Source: Chthonomonas calidirosea
GTDB taxonomy: Bacteria > Armatimonadota > Fimbriimonadia > Fimbriimonadales > Fimbriimonadaceae
Assembly: GCA_945882415.1 (NCBI GenBank)
Contig: CAMCWC010000002.1
Coordinates: 1-64,000 of the forward strand
Reading direction: 5' to 3'
Length of the DNA stretch: 64,000 nt
In this document: one piece after another, positions 8,511-16,883 of the stretch
Numbering within the stretch: position 1 is the first letter of the stretch
How the letters are laid out: every line of letters begins with the position of its first letter
Notes under the pieces: model-generated
Databases searched by the model: none
The model's input: only the letters and a program-made list of their open reading frames with translations
Told to the model about the DNA's origin: nothing
Made by a program: the position numbers and the translations under genes

Positions 8511-8881
8511 GGGAAGTTACACTGAAGATAAGGTTGAATAGGTATTGCGCCAGAGCACTCGTACTTGTAACAGTCTCCTGTCGGTTCACCTTCAAGATTG
8601 ACCCAGCTGTACTCGTTTCGACGAGTTCTGCAACAGTGGCCAACACCATCACGATCGAAGTCGATACAAGTCTTAACCATTGAGTAACCGTTGTACGTTA
8701 GGTCTTCATCAAGTACCGGGCAGATAGTAGGAGCGCAGGTGACGCAAGCAGCCGGATTTGCCGATACGGGGCAGCCGCCATCCAGAGTCGCGTTCGTGGC
8801 CGGCGGGGGAGGGGAGCTTGCTGCCCCAACAACAGCCCCGAAAGCTGCAAGCAAGACATTAGCGCTTATAAGAAGCTTCAT
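8498..8881 (-). CDS. Small secreted cysteine-rich protein
   Basis: A 127-residue protein with a signal peptide (about 1-20) and ten Cys in the mature part, in clusters such as CVTCAPTIC and GHCC. The even number suggests disulfide bonding outside the cytoplasm. A short Pro run follows the predicted cleavage site. A calcium-loop-like DFDRDGVGHCC segment resembles a degenerate thrombospondin type-3 or dockerin-like loop (inference). The ATG is preceded by TAGGAT with a 7-base gap, supporting this start. It is translated just upstream of the 200-residue membrane-anchored protein. No known family was recognised. Confidence 0.65.
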   Translation of the reverse strand: MKLLISANVLLAAFGAVVGAASSPPPPATNATLDGGCPVSANPAACVTCAPTICPVLDEDLTYNGYSMVKTCIDFDRDGVGHCCRTRRNEYSWVNLEGEPTGDCYKYECSGAIPIQPYLQCNFPWAP

Positions 8882-8888
8882 CAGCTAT

Positions 8889-8894
8889 ATCCTA
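8889..8894 (-). promoter_or_regulatory. -10-like TAGGAT, leaderless spacing to ATG 8881
   Basis: Minus-strand TAGGAT, 7 bases before the ATG of the Cys-rich protein gene; no Shine-Dalgarno in the gap. Confidence 0.5.
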
Positions 8895-8931
8895 ACATGA
8901 ATCTTCTCCTTCTACAAACATTTTTTAAGCA

Positions 8932-9273
8932 TCAGCGGGAACCGGTCTCGACTGTGATCACGCTACTGATGCCGCCCCGAACGTTGAAGTGCCCTGTGAT
9001 GCGCATCCAGCGCGGGGAACAAGCCTCGGAAATCTCGGTTAGCAACCGGTTGGTTACCGCTTCGTAATAGATCCCCTCGTTTCGGAAAGAGTAGTAATAC
9101 AGCTTCAGCGACTTCAGCTCGACGCAAAGCTCGTTCGGAATGTATTCGAGCTCAATCGTGGCAAAGTCGGGCTGCCCGGTCTTGGGGCAAACGCTCGTGA
9201 ACTCAGGGCAGACGTGCTTGATCGTGTAATCGCGGCCAACCGCCGGGTTCGGAAAAGTCTCTAAAATGCTCAT
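8932..9273 (-). CDS. queF: NADPH-dependent 7-cyano-7-deazaguanine reductase (preQ0 reductase)
   Basis: A 113-residue type I (short) QueF that reduces the nitrile preQ0 to preQ1 in queuosine biosynthesis. The motif FTSVCPKTGQPD (25-36) contains the catalytic Cys29 that forms the thioimide and Asp36. The QueF NADPH-binding element appears as ELKSLKLYYYSFRN (52-65). No other que gene is nearby. Its ATG overlaps the stop of the upstream histidine-kinase gene by 4 bases, so it is translated in a two-gene unit with an apparently unrelated sensor. Confidence 0.94.
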   Translation of the reverse strand: MSILETFPNPAVGRDYTIKHVCPEFTSVCPKTGQPDFATIELEYIPNELCVELKSLKLYYYSFRNEGIYYEAVTNRLLTEISEACSPRWMRITGHFNVRGGISSVITVETGSR

Positions 9274-10322
9274 GCTTTGGGTTCCAGTTTACTTTCCGGC
9301 ACCGACGGCAGTTCCTGCTGAGGCAGCGTAAAGATCATCGTGGTGCCTTTGCCTACGGTGCTTTCCAGCCAAATGTGCCCACCGTGAGAGTTCACCGCGA
9401 GTCGGCAGAAGGTCAACCCGAGCCCCGTGCCTCCCTTCGTCCCCTTCACCTGACTGAACGGCTCGAAGATGGACTGCCGAAACTCCGGCGGAATGCCGGG
9501 GCCTTGGTCGGCAATGCTGATGCGCAACACGCTGTTCTGGCTTTCCGCCACCACCGTAATCTGCGATTGCGGCGGAGAAAACTTCAGCGCATTGCTCAGC
9601 AAGTTGACCATCACACGGCGAATAAGAGTGGGATCAAGCACCCACTCGCCAGCCCGAACCTCAACCTTCAGCGCGACATCGTTCGTTTGCGCCCAGAGCG
9701 CGACATCCTCGACCGCGCCGGCAACAACTTCTTCCACCCGAACGCACTGCCAGTCAGGTTCCATCTTGCCGTTCTGAAGCTTGGAAACATCAAGAATTCC
9801 GTTCACCAGGCCCAGCGTCCGTTGGCTTCCCACGAGGGCCAGCTCAACCATCTCTTTCTGAATATCGTCCATCCCGTCCGAGATCTGTTGCAAGGTCTCC
9901 AATCCAGAAATGGAAGATGTGAGCGGGGACCGGATATCGTGAACGATGAACTCGGTGAGCTGTTGCTGCAGCCGTTGAGCCTCTTTCAACTGCCCAACCA
10001 GTAGGGCCATCAACGCATACGATACGAGCCGGACAACAAATGTAATGACCGGCGGGAGCGGGTCTACGAAGCGACGTTCCAGGAACGAATCGGAAACGAG
10101 GATCGCAGTAGCGGCATAGATCGCGACGACGAACCCGTAACTCGCCCCCCCATACCAGCTCGCAAACGCGACCGGGAACAGATACAAAACGTACAGCTCG
10201 CCCGGAAGGAAATAGTCCACCCCACCGATCAAAAGGGCAAACAGAAACGCCCAGCCTAAGTTGACATTGGCGCTTTTTGGACGGAAAAAGGCATCGAGAT
10301 GCTCAACCCACTTGCGAATCAT
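9270..10322 (-). CDS. Membrane sensor histidine kinase (orphan)
   Basis: A 350-residue kinase. Residues 22-112 hold about four transmembrane helices with little periplasmic sequence, so it probably senses within the membrane. The dimerisation box IVHDIRSPL carries the phosphorylated His128. The ATPase domain shows NLLSNALKFS, DQGPGIPPEF and GGTGLGLTF. The start was set at MIRKW (10322), 41 bases after lpdA; a longer frame would run into lpdA. A 6-bp inverted repeat GTAACC/GGTTAC (10351-10367) spans the lpdA stop. No response regulator is adjacent. The stop overlaps queF. Confidence 0.85.
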   Translation of the reverse strand: MIRKWVEHLDAFFRPKSANVNLGWAFLFALLIGGVDYFLPGELYVLYLFPVAFASWYGGASYGFVVAIYAATAILVSDSFLERRFVDPLPPVITFVVRLVSYALMALLVGQLKEAQRLQQQLTEFIVHDIRSPLTSSISGLETLQQISDGMDDIQKEMVELALVGSQRTLGLVNGILDVSKLQNGKMEPDWQCVRVEEVVAGAVEDVALWAQTNDVALKVEVRAGEWVLDPTLIRRVMVNLLSNALKFSPPQSQITVVAESQNSVLRISIADQGPGIPPEFRQSIFEPFSQVKGTKGGTGLGLTFCRLAVNSHGGHIWLESTVGKGTTMIFTLPQQELPSVPESKLEPKA

Positions 10323-10363
10323 CTCGATGCCGTAGAAATTACCAGGTTTCGTAACCGTTTTGG

Positions 10364-11911
10364 TTACATCTTGTGAATAGCGTGACCTTGGGCGTCTTCG
10401 ATGGCCTCGAAGATCGCTTCGCTCATCGTCGGGTGAGCGTGAATACACTCAGCCATCGACTCAAGCGTCGCTTCGTGATTGAGCGCGACCACAAGCTCCT
10501 GAATCATGTCCGTGGTGTGCGCGCCAATCATGTGGACGCCAAGGATTTCGCCGTACTTCTTCTCCGCCACGACTTTAACAAAGCCGTCGGTTTCCTTGAT
10601 CGCCATGGCTTTGCCGAAGATCATGAACTTGCTTCGACCGACAACCACGTCGTAGCCCTTCTCCTTCGCTTCGCCTTCGGTAAGTCCGACGCTGGCAACC
10701 TCAGGGTTCGTGTAAACCGCATTCGGCACGGCCTTGTACTTGGCCTTCTTGCTCTCGCCTCGAACGATGTTCTGCGCCGCGATGGTGCCTTCGTGCATGG
10801 CGGTGTGCGCCAGCTGAATTCGGCCCGTAACGTCGCCAATGGCGTAGATGTGAGGAACGCTCGTGACCATCGAGTCATCCGCGACTTCGATTCCCTTTCG
10901 GTGAAGCTTGACGCCGATGCTCTCGAGGTTGAGACCGTCGATCGCGGCTTTTCGGCCAACGCCCAGGAGGACGACATCGACTTCGATTTCTTCGACGTCA
11001 GCACCCTTCTTAACCGTGCACTTCCAAGCATCGCCAACGCGCTCGACCTTCTCAAGCGCCGAGCCGACCTTCATCTTCACGCCCTGACGTCCCAGCAACT
11101 TGCCGAGTTCCACGCCAAGGTCGGTGTCCATCAGCGGAATCAGGTTTGGCATCATTTCGACGACCGTAACCTGGGTTCCGAGGGTGTTGAAAACGTACGA
11201 GAACTCGCAGCCAATCGCTCCGCCGCCGAGGATCAAGAGTCGCTTTGGAATGAATGGTGCCGTTACCGCATCGTCCGACAACCAGATTCCCTGATCTCGG
11301 CCCGCGTCGCCAAGGCCCGGAATGTTAGGCCGAATCGCGGTCGCGCCGGTAGCGATGATGAAGTTCTTGGCTCGAAGGGAGGTTTTGCCCCCGTCCTTGT
11401 CGACCGAAATCGTGTGGGCGTCGGTGAAGCTGGCAAACCCTTCAACGTGGCGAATCTTGTTCTTCTTGAACAACATCCCGATACCGCCGCGCTCAGTGAG
11501 AACAACCTTCTCCTTGTGCGCCATCAACTTTTCAAAGTTGACCGTGACATCGCCGTTGACCAAAACGCCAAAGTCCGAAGCGTGCTTGACGTGGTGGAGT
11601 CGCTCCGCCGCCGCGATCATCGCCTTACTGGGGATGCATCCCCAGTTCAGACAGGTTCCGCCGAGGTACTCGCGCTCAACGCAAATCACGCTTGCGCCAA
11701 GTTGCGCGGCCCGAATTGCGGCGTGGTATCCACCGGGTCCGGAACCAATAACGATTAGATCAGCATCAAATTGTTCGTTTGCCATGGGTTGGGTCGACTC
11801 TTCCGGAGTGGGAATCTTAGAGATTTCTTGGATAATCGAAGCCGCTGGCTCCGCTGCTAACGCTGCCGGACCGTTAGTTGGTTCATCGGGACGAGCCTGA
11901 TTGTTCGCCAT
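10364..11911 (-). CDS. lpdA: Dihydrolipoyl dehydrogenase (E3)
   Basis: This flavoprotein reoxidises dihydrolipoamide in 2-oxoacid dehydrogenase and glycine cleavage complexes. Seen: FAD motif VIGSGPGGYHAAI, redox disulfide GGTCLNWGCIPSK, NAD motif LILGGGAIGCEF, and the C-terminal HAHPTMSE catalytic His. With the ATG at 11911 there is an extra Pro/Ala-rich N-terminus of about 42 residues; a second ATG at 11785 gives the usual length (473). A TACACT hexamer at 11949-11954 favours transcription of the longer form. No E1 or E2 gene is nearby, so it may serve several complexes. Confidence 0.94.
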   Translation of the reverse strand: MANNQARPDEPTNGPAALAAEPAASIIQEISKIPTPEESTQPMANEQFDADLIVIGSGPGGYHAAIRAAQLGASVICVEREYLGGTCLNWGCIPSKAMIAAAERLHHVKHASDFGVLVNGDVTVNFEKLMAHKEKVVLTERGGIGMLFKKNKIRHVEGFASFTDAHTISVDKDGGKTSLRAKNFIIATGATAIRPNIPGLGDAGRDQGIWLSDDAVTAPFIPKRLLILGGGAIGCEFSYVFNTLGTQVTVVEMMPNLIPLMDTDLGVELGKLLGRQGVKMKVGSALEKVERVGDAWKCTVKKGADVEEIEVDVVLLGVGRKAAIDGLNLESIGVKLHRKGIEVADDSMVTSVPHIYAIGDVTGRIQLAHTAMHEGTIAAQNIVRGESKKAKYKAVPNAVYTNPEVASVGLTEGEAKEKGYDVVVGRSKFMIFGKAMAIKETDGFVKVVAEKKYGEILGVHMIGAHTTDMIQELVVALNHEATLESMAECIHAHPTMSEAIFEAIEDAQGHAIHKM

Positions 11912-11948
11912 CTTTTTACGCAGCAAAACCGCGCATCTCCGAAAAGGT

Positions 11949-11954
11949 AGTGTA
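11949..11954 (-). promoter_or_regulatory. Putative lpdA -10 element TACACT
   Basis: Minus-strand TACACT about 37 bases before the ATG at 11911, with a weak TTTGTG some 16 bases further upstream. It lies after the terminator of the upstream gene, as expected for an independent lpdA promoter. Confidence 0.35.
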
Positions 11955-12014
11955 CCTGCCGGGTACAGACCACAAACCTGCATAGCGGATCAGAACGCTC
12001 CGGACAAAACAAAA

Positions 12015-12043
12015 GGCGCGTGCTGCAATTTGCAGCACGCGCC
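12015..12043 (-). terminator. Rho-independent terminator of the dut/TPR/isomerase-like unit
   Basis: A perfect 13-bp stem (12015-12027 with 12031-12043), 3-base loop, followed on the minus strand by TTTTGTTTTG. It lies 20 bases beyond the stop of the gene at 12063 and separates that unit from lpdA. Confidence 0.92.
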
Positions 12044-12062
12044 AGTCAGCGTAAAAGTCCCC

Positions 12063-12791
12063 TTAGCTCAGGCCGAGGACTTTGAAGTAAGCAAAGCTCG
12101 CGGCGACGGCGTCGAGCGGATCTGCTGGCGACTCGTCAAGTTCGATGGCCAAGAACTGAGTTCCTCCCGCTTGCGCCGTCTTGACGACCTCTTCCATGGG
12201 CATCACGCCCGTACCAGCAGGAACCCAACGTGGTGTTGCGGAAGGATCGAAATCCTTTCCGTGGACCGCAATTGCCCGTGCGCCGAGACCGCGAATCACT
12301 TCAACGGGGTCGTGTCCGCCGATCTTCACCCAAGCGGCATCCACTTCTGCGTTCAAAGTCGGTGCGGCGGCATACAGCTCGGAGAATCCGTCACCATCGA
12401 TGTACTCAAAGTCGTGGTTGTGATAAGCGAGCTTGATTCCTTCCGTCGCGAGCTTCTGCGCGATGACTTCGAGCTGAGCCCCGAACGCCGCCCAGCCGTT
12501 TTCGTAGCGATCTTTGCCGATCCAAGGAACAATCACGAGCGAGAGCCCGAGAGCCTTCGCGAAAGCGACCGTACCGTCGTAGTTGTTCTCAAGCTGATCC
12601 ACACCAATGTGCGCGCCGCTTGCCTTGAGACCCAGCTCGTCGAGCATCGTTTTCCACTCTTCACCGGACTTGCCATAGTCGCCGGCTAGCTCCACATAGT
12701 CCAGACCGATCTCCTTGATCTTGGCAAGGGTTCCGGAAAGGTCGGCGGCCAGAGCGTCACGAACGGTGTAAAGCTGGATGGTAAGGCGCAT
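12063..12791 (-). CDS. Sugar phosphate isomerase/epimerase family protein (xylose isomerase-like TIM barrel)
   Basis: A 242-residue TIM-barrel protein of the IolE/IolI/xylose-isomerase-like family. Metal- and substrate-site segments typical of the family are AYHNHDFEY, EVDAAWVKIGG, VHGKDF and IELDE near the C-terminus. It starts MRLTIQLYTVRD, a common N-terminal strand (Q.YTVR) in these enzymes. No signal peptide. Substrate unknown; relatives act on inositol derivatives or keto-sugars. It lies 8 bases after the TPR gene and ends in a strong terminator. Confidence 0.85.
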   Translation of the reverse strand: MRLTIQLYTVRDALAADLSGTLAKIKEIGLDYVELAGDYGKSGEEWKTMLDELGLKASGAHIGVDQLENNYDGTVAFAKALGLSLVIVPWIGKDRYENGWAAFGAQLEVIAQKLATEGIKLAYHNHDFEYIDGDGFSELYAAAPTLNAEVDAAWVKIGGHDPVEVIRGLGARAIAVHGKDFDPSATPRWVPAGTGVMPMEEVVKTAQAGGTQFLAIELDESPADPLDAVAASFAYFKVLGLS

Positions 12792-12799
12792 CCTCTAAA

Positions 12800-13771
12800 T
12801 TATGACTGTCCGGCTGCCGGAGTCGCGTCATCACTTGGAGCATTTGCTGGTGCCACCGGAGCAGGAGAGTTCACCGACGAAGCTGCTGACCACTCTTCCG
12901 TCAAAATCGCATTCGCGACTGTTTCCGACGAAGCGGTTCCGTTCTGAAACTCCGGCGTCTCCAGCGATGCCAGTCGATCGCGAGAAACGGTCGCGACGTG
13001 CGCCAGTCGTCCGTACTTCACGAGGCGCATGATGACCCCAGGCGCGCTTGGGTACTGCACCAGCGCCGCGCGACCCAGCTCTGCCGCGATTCCGCGTTCG
13101 TTGTCCTCTGGCCGAATGCTCACCGTTAGCACGAGACCCTTATTTCGCGGGTCCTGCATCGCGTTCATCAAAATCGTCCCGTTCGGCAATATGGTCGCCA
13201 GAGCCTGCTGCACAAGGCGATCTTCCTCAATCGTGGAGGCCGACGTGATCGTCATCGGAGCTGCCGTGCCTCCTGTAGAAGCGTTCTCTGCCTGCAGCGG
13301 AGCCGAGATCGGAACCAACTTCTTGCCCGCTGGCGGCTTCATGGCCTGCTGGCCCAGCATGTATGAGCCAATCGCCACGACCAAAGCAATCGCCCCCATG
13401 ACGCCGATGTAGAGCCCAAGCGGCTGCTTCTCCGGCGGCAATCCGAGTTGCTGGGCCGCCGATGCAGCTTCTCGATCCTTAATCCGTTGCTGGAGCTGGA
13501 CGAGCTTTGCCCGGTCTGTTCCTGCGTTCGGGCTGATATCAATTGCGAGCTCGTACCACTGTGCTGCTTGCGACAAGTCGCCCTGCTCCGCATAAATGTC
13601 GGCGATCAAAACGTGAGCGTCGTGGTCTTCGGGATACCGCTTCAGAATCGACAAGCACTGGTCGATGGCGCCCTTATAATCGCCGCGAATGCGAAGCAAG
13701 TTCGCCTTCGCCAGTTCCGGATACAAACGATCTTTATCCGGCGCATCATCCGTGTCGTAGTTAGTCCCCAT
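12800..13771 (-). CDS. TPR-repeat membrane protein
   Basis: A 323-residue protein with two to three tetratricopeptide repeats at residues 17-83 (AKANLLRIRGDYKGAIDQCL and AHVLIADIYAEQGDLSQAAQWYELAI), a Gln/Arg-rich helix, one transmembrane segment at about 117-138, a Pro/Ala-rich linker, and an unrecognised domain around 185-280 (LVQQALATILPNGTILMNAM). The C-terminus is Ala/Pro/Ser-rich. The topology suggests cytoplasmic TPRs and an external C-terminal domain. It lies 3 bases after dut. Possibly scaffolding; the function is unknown. Confidence 0.7.
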   Translation of the reverse strand: MGTNYDTDDAPDKDRLYPELAKANLLRIRGDYKGAIDQCLSILKRYPEDHDAHVLIADIYAEQGDLSQAAQWYELAIDISPNAGTDRAKLVQLQQRIKDREAASAAQQLGLPPEKQPLGLYIGVMGAIALVVAIGSYMLGQQAMKPPAGKKLVPISAPLQAENASTGGTAAPMTITSASTIEEDRLVQQALATILPNGTILMNAMQDPRNKGLVLTVSIRPEDNERGIAAELGRAALVQYPSAPGVIMRLVKYGRLAHVATVSRDRLASLETPEFQNGTASSETVANAILTEEWSAASSVNSPAPVAPANAPSDDATPAAGQS

Positions 13772-13774
13772 GCC

Positions 13775-14224
13775 CTAAGTCCCCGTGCTACCGAAACCGC
13801 CCGCGCCGCGCTCGGTGGATGGCAGTTCTGCAACCTCGGTCCACACGATACGCGAGACAGGACTGAGCACTAACTGCCCAATTCGGTCCCCTTCTAAAAG
13901 TGTGACGACAGATTCACCAAAATTGATCAACAGAACTTTCAATTCTCCGCGATAATCTGCGTCAATCGTTCCGGGCGTATTCACCATGCTGATGCCGTGC
14001 TTCAGGGCAAGCCCACTTCGGGGGCGCACTTGCGCCTCATAACCCTCCGGAACGGCAATGGAGAGGCCAGTCGGCACCAAACGTCGCTCCATCGGAGCCA
14101 GCGAGAAGGTTTCAGTCGTGCACAAATCCACCCCCGCTGCCAGCCGAGTTTGATACTGCGGCAACTTGGCCCCCTCCCGGCAAACGACCGGAACCGGCAC
14201 TTCCTCAATCTCTCGCGACTGCAT
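13775..14224 (-). CDS. dut: dUTP diphosphatase
   Basis: A 149-residue trimeric-type dUTPase that hydrolyses dUTP to dUMP and PPi, limiting uracil in DNA and feeding dTMP synthesis. All five motifs are visible: AAGVDL (29-34), RPRSGLA (68-74), GTIDADYRGE (85-94), DRIGQLV (113-119) and the P-loop-like RGAGGFGSTG (139-148). The ATG at 14224 is preceded by TATACT with a 9-base gap; a longer in-frame version would run into the divergent pxpB gene. First gene of a three-gene unit. Confidence 0.95.
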   Translation of the reverse strand: MQSREIEEVPVPVVCREGAKLPQYQTRLAAGVDLCTTETFSLAPMERRLVPTGLSIAVPEGYEAQVRPRSGLALKHGISMVNTPGTIDADYRGELKVLLINFGESVVTLLEGDRIGQLVLSPVSRIVWTEVAELPSTERGAGGFGSTGT

Positions 14225-14233
14225 CTGCAGAGA

Positions 14234-14239
14234 AGTATA
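14234..14239 (-). promoter_or_regulatory. -10-like TATACT upstream of dut
   Basis: Minus-strand TATACT, 9 bases before the dut ATG, in the short region divergent to pxpB. Predicted 5' leader of zero to three bases. Confidence 0.5.
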
Positions 14240-14267
14240 GGGCCTAGATCGTATGCTAGAAGGCACG

Positions 14268-14909
14268 ATGCGGACCGAAGCCCTGAATGAATCCAGCATC
14301 CTGGTACGAGACATCCCGATTGCGCCTTGGAAATTTGCGGAGGCGGCACGTCGTCTCGGCGTTTCTGACGCAGTCGCGAGCTACGAAACCGTTGGGCTAT
14401 TTGACGTTCCGGCCGACTTCGATCTCGAACAGATTCTGCAGATTGCCGAAGCCTCTGACTTTGCCAGTCGAACCGTTCGGATTCTCGCGATCTACGATGG
14501 TCCCGATTTGGTATCCGCCGCAGAGTTGCTGAATCTAACCCCGGAAGCGTTGGCATTGGCGCATCAAGGCACTTCGTACCCTTGCCACGCCGTTGGTTTT
14601 CGACCCGGCTTTGCCTACCTTGGCCCGCTTTCTGCCACCATCTCGGGTTTGCCGCGACGTGCACAGCCGCGAACTCACGTTCCGCCGGGCAGTATCGCCA
14701 TCACCGGCCGACAGACCGCCATTTATCCCATCGCTTCGCCGGGCGGGTGGCAACTCATCGGCCGAACGCCACACGATCTCTCCGTCACGGAAGACCTCCA
14801 ACTCGCGATCCGGCCTGGAGATATCGTCCAGTTCGTGGCGTGTTCCGAGGACGAATTCCAATCCAACCTCGGCACGCGTCCGCAGGTCGTTATTGGGGAA
14901 GGCCAATGA
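14268..14909 (+). CDS. pxpB: 5-oxoprolinase subunit PxpB (KipI-like)
   Basis: A 213-residue subunit of the ATP-dependent prokaryotic 5-oxoprolinase PxpABC, which opens 5-oxoproline to glutamate. The C-terminal cyclophilin-like domain has the family signature: GFRPGFAYLG, LPRRAQPRTHVPPGSIAI and YPIASPGGWQLIGRT. The ATG at 14268 has AGAAGG 4 bases upstream; another in-frame ATG at 14253 is less well placed. The stop overlaps the pxpA ATG by 4 bases. Subunit order B-A-C in the operon. Confidence 0.92.
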   Translation: MRTEALNESSILVRDIPIAPWKFAEAARRLGVSDAVASYETVGLFDVPADFDLEQILQIAEASDFASRTVRILAIYDGPDLVSAAELLNLTPEALALAHQGTSYPCHAVGFRPGFAYLGPLSATISGLPRRAQPRTHVPPGSIAITGRQTAIYPIASPGGWQLIGRTPHDLSVTEDLQLAIRPGDIVQFVACSEDEFQSNLGTRPQVVIGEGQ

Positions 14910-15646
14910 AACGAATTGATTTAAACGTCGACGTCGCCGAAGGATTTCCGAACGATCGGGCGCTGATGAAGTTCGCATCGAGCCTGAACATCTGTTGCGG
15001 AGTCCATGCCGGTAGTCCGGACATCACGCAAGAAACCATTCAACTTGCCCTTGATTACGGCAAACGATGGGGTCTGCATCCGGGCTACCCCGATCCGGCA
15101 TCGATGGGCCGAACTCCGATCACCCTCGAAAACGCGCGCACTTACCTCGAGAGCATCTTTATCCAGGTTCGTCGGTGGGTGGATTTCGCTCAGCCTGCCT
15201 ATTTGAAGCCTCACGGCGCGTTTTACAACGACACCGCAGTGAAGATGCCCAGCGGCTGGGAACACCCGCCGAAACACGAAGAAACCGGTATCTATCTCAA
15301 CGCCTTTCCCGGTGTTCACTCTCTAGGGATGCTGCTTCGGCTACACCGGCTCCCTATCCTTGGCTTGCCCGGCACGGCGCATGTCATCGTCGCCGCGCGA
15401 AGCGGACAGGGCTGCTTCCTTGAAGGATTTGCCGATCGCGGCTACCGGTCGGACGGCACGCTGATGCCCCGCAGCCAGCCGGGCGCAATTCTGCAAGACC
15501 TGCGCACCATCCGCACTCAAGTCCGGATGCTCGCCACCCAAGTCGATAGCATCTGCCTACACGGCGACACCGAGAACTGCGTGGAAATCGCCGAGACCGT
15601 CTACGCCGCGTTGTCCGACGCCGGGTTCGAGGTTTCCGCTCGTTGA
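14906..15646 (+). CDS. pxpA: 5-oxoprolinase subunit PxpA (LamB/YcsF family)
   Basis: A 246-residue LamB/YcsF protein. Family motifs are present in slightly divergent form: DLNVDVAEGF (usually DLNxDxGEGFG), NICCGVHAGSP, LHPGYPD, YLKPHGAFYND, FADRGYRSDGTL and ICLHGDTE. These place the catalytic Asp/His residues of the enzyme. Several usually invariant residues are replaced, so the substrate could differ from 5-oxoproline, although the complete PxpABC set argues for the standard reaction. ATGA overlap with pxpB and TTGA overlap with pxpC. Confidence 0.9.
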   Translation: MKRIDLNVDVAEGFPNDRALMKFASSLNICCGVHAGSPDITQETIQLALDYGKRWGLHPGYPDPASMGRTPITLENARTYLESIFIQVRRWVDFAQPAYLKPHGAFYNDTAVKMPSGWEHPPKHEETGIYLNAFPGVHSLGMLLRLHRLPILGLPGTAHVIVAARSGQGCFLEGFADRGYRSDGTLMPRSQPGAILQDLRTIRTQVRMLATQVDSICLHGDTENCVEIAETVYAALSDAGFEVSAR

Positions 15647-16464
15647 GGGTTCGTCAAAGTTTCGGTTCCGTCACTGTGGTGAAGCGGCCCAAACCGGGGC
15701 TGCGTCATCTTGGCATTCCGCCTTCCGGTCCGTTCGATACCGAGTCGTTTCGAATTCTCGAAACTCTGCTTCGCCAAAGCAACGCAACCGACTTTGAGGC
15801 CATTGAGCTGGCCAATGCCTCCGTCGAATTAGAATTCCCAACGCTTGGCACCGTCGCCATTGTCGGCGCACCGGTAAGCGTCCAAAGCGATCTTCCCGAT
15901 GCCATTACAAATGCACGGTTCCCAGTGACCACCGGCAGTTCGGTGAAGATCATCGCCGGAACCAGCGGCCTCAGAACCTACGTCGCGTTCGCGCCGGTCT
16001 CGCTTCGGGCAACTCGCCTTTCCCGCGTGCCGGGCTCGGTTGCGTTGCATGCCATCCGCGTCATCCCCGGCCCACAGTTCAGCCATGGCACATGGCCGCT
16101 TGAGCCGCTCACCGTTTCTCCCATCCAAGACCGAGTCGGCATCCGGTATCAGCCAGTGGACACTTGGGAACACCAGTTGGAGCTACCGAGCGAACCGGCC
16201 GTCTTTGGCGCGATCCAAGTGACTCCAAACGGAACTCCCATCATCCTCGGACCAGACGGCCCGACCATCGGCGGCTATCCAAAACCGTACGTCGTTTGCC
16301 GCGCCGATTTGCCCAAACTCGCGCACCTTCGAACTGGCCAAACTGTGCCCTTGGAAATGATCCAACTAGAAACGGCCCGAATTGCCAATATTGAATCAGG
16401 CCAACAAATGGACAAATTCATTTCGGAACTCGAAATCGCGCTCACCGGAGACTGTCAGGCATGA
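15643..16464 (+). CDS. pxpC: 5-oxoprolinase subunit PxpC (biotin-dependent carboxyltransferase-like/KipA)
   Basis: A 273-residue PxpC subunit, which partners PxpB in the ATP-dependent oxoprolinase. The family signature is seen as PGLRHLGIPPSGPFD near the N-terminus and GTPIILGPDGPTIGGYPKPYVV near the C-terminus (PxpC usually reads G..PSGPMD and T..GGYPK). It starts with TTG overlapping the pxpA stop (TTGA), consistent with translational coupling. Slightly shorter than typical (about 300), with loops trimmed. Its stop overlaps mgsA by 4 bases. Confidence 0.9.
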   Translation: MRVRQSFGSVTVVKRPKPGLRHLGIPPSGPFDTESFRILETLLRQSNATDFEAIELANASVELEFPTLGTVAIVGAPVSVQSDLPDAITNARFPVTTGSSVKIIAGTSGLRTYVAFAPVSLRATRLSRVPGSVALHAIRVIPGPQFSHGTWPLEPLTVSPIQDRVGIRYQPVDTWEHQLELPSEPAVFGAIQVTPNGTPIILGPDGPTIGGYPKPYVVCRADLPKLAHLRTGQTVPLEMIQLETARIANIESGQQMDKFISELEIALTGDCQA

Positions 16465-16844
16465 AGTCGCTTGCACTCATCGCTCACGATGGCAAGAAAG
16501 ACGAGATGGTGCAGTTCGCCGTCCGCTTCCAGCGCGCGTTGGCCAACTGGAATCTTGTCGGCACCGGAACGACGGCAAGACTCGTGATCGCCAAGACCGG
16601 ACTGAACGTCACCGGCCTGAAGAGCGGCCCGCTCGGCGGCGACGTCCAGATCGCGAACCTCGTCCTCTCCGGCCAAGTTGACGCCGTCTTCTTCTTTGTC
16701 GAGCAAATGGACGTCCATCCGCACGATCCCGACATCCACACCCTGCAGCGCATCTGCAACATCACCGACACCCCAATCGCCACCAACCCCGCGACCGGTG
16801 CTCTCGTGATGCGCGGACTCGAACTCGCGAACGGACATTCCTAA
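16461..16844 (+). CDS. mgsA: Methylglyoxal synthase
   Basis: A 127-residue enzyme converting dihydroxyacetone phosphate to methylglyoxal and phosphate, a bypass of lower glycolysis. The catalytic set is visible: H9-D10 in AHDGKKD, GTGTT (34-38) for phosphate binding, SGPLGGD (55-61) with the catalytic Asp61, and VHPHDPDIHTL with the conserved His and Asp residues. Length and order fit MgsA. It overlaps pxpC by 4 bases, an unexpected pairing with 5-oxoprolinase. Confidence 0.95.
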   Translation: MKSLALIAHDGKKDEMVQFAVRFQRALANWNLVGTGTTARLVIAKTGLNVTGLKSGPLGGDVQIANLVLSGQVDAVFFFVEQMDVHPHDPDIHTLQRICNITDTPIATNPATGALVMRGLELANGHS

Positions 16845-16883
16845 ATCGCGGTGCTTCGGCCGCCCGATCAACGTTGAATCTGT

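Noticed and set aside
10351-10367. GTAACC/GGTTAC inverted repeat at the lpdA stop as terminator
   Set aside because: Only 6 bp, no T-run, and the next gene continues in the same direction.
10373-11758. Long frame antisense to lpdA (461 codons)
   Set aside because: It mirrors lpdA codon positions on the other strand, shows no domain, and is typical of shadows in GC-rich genes.
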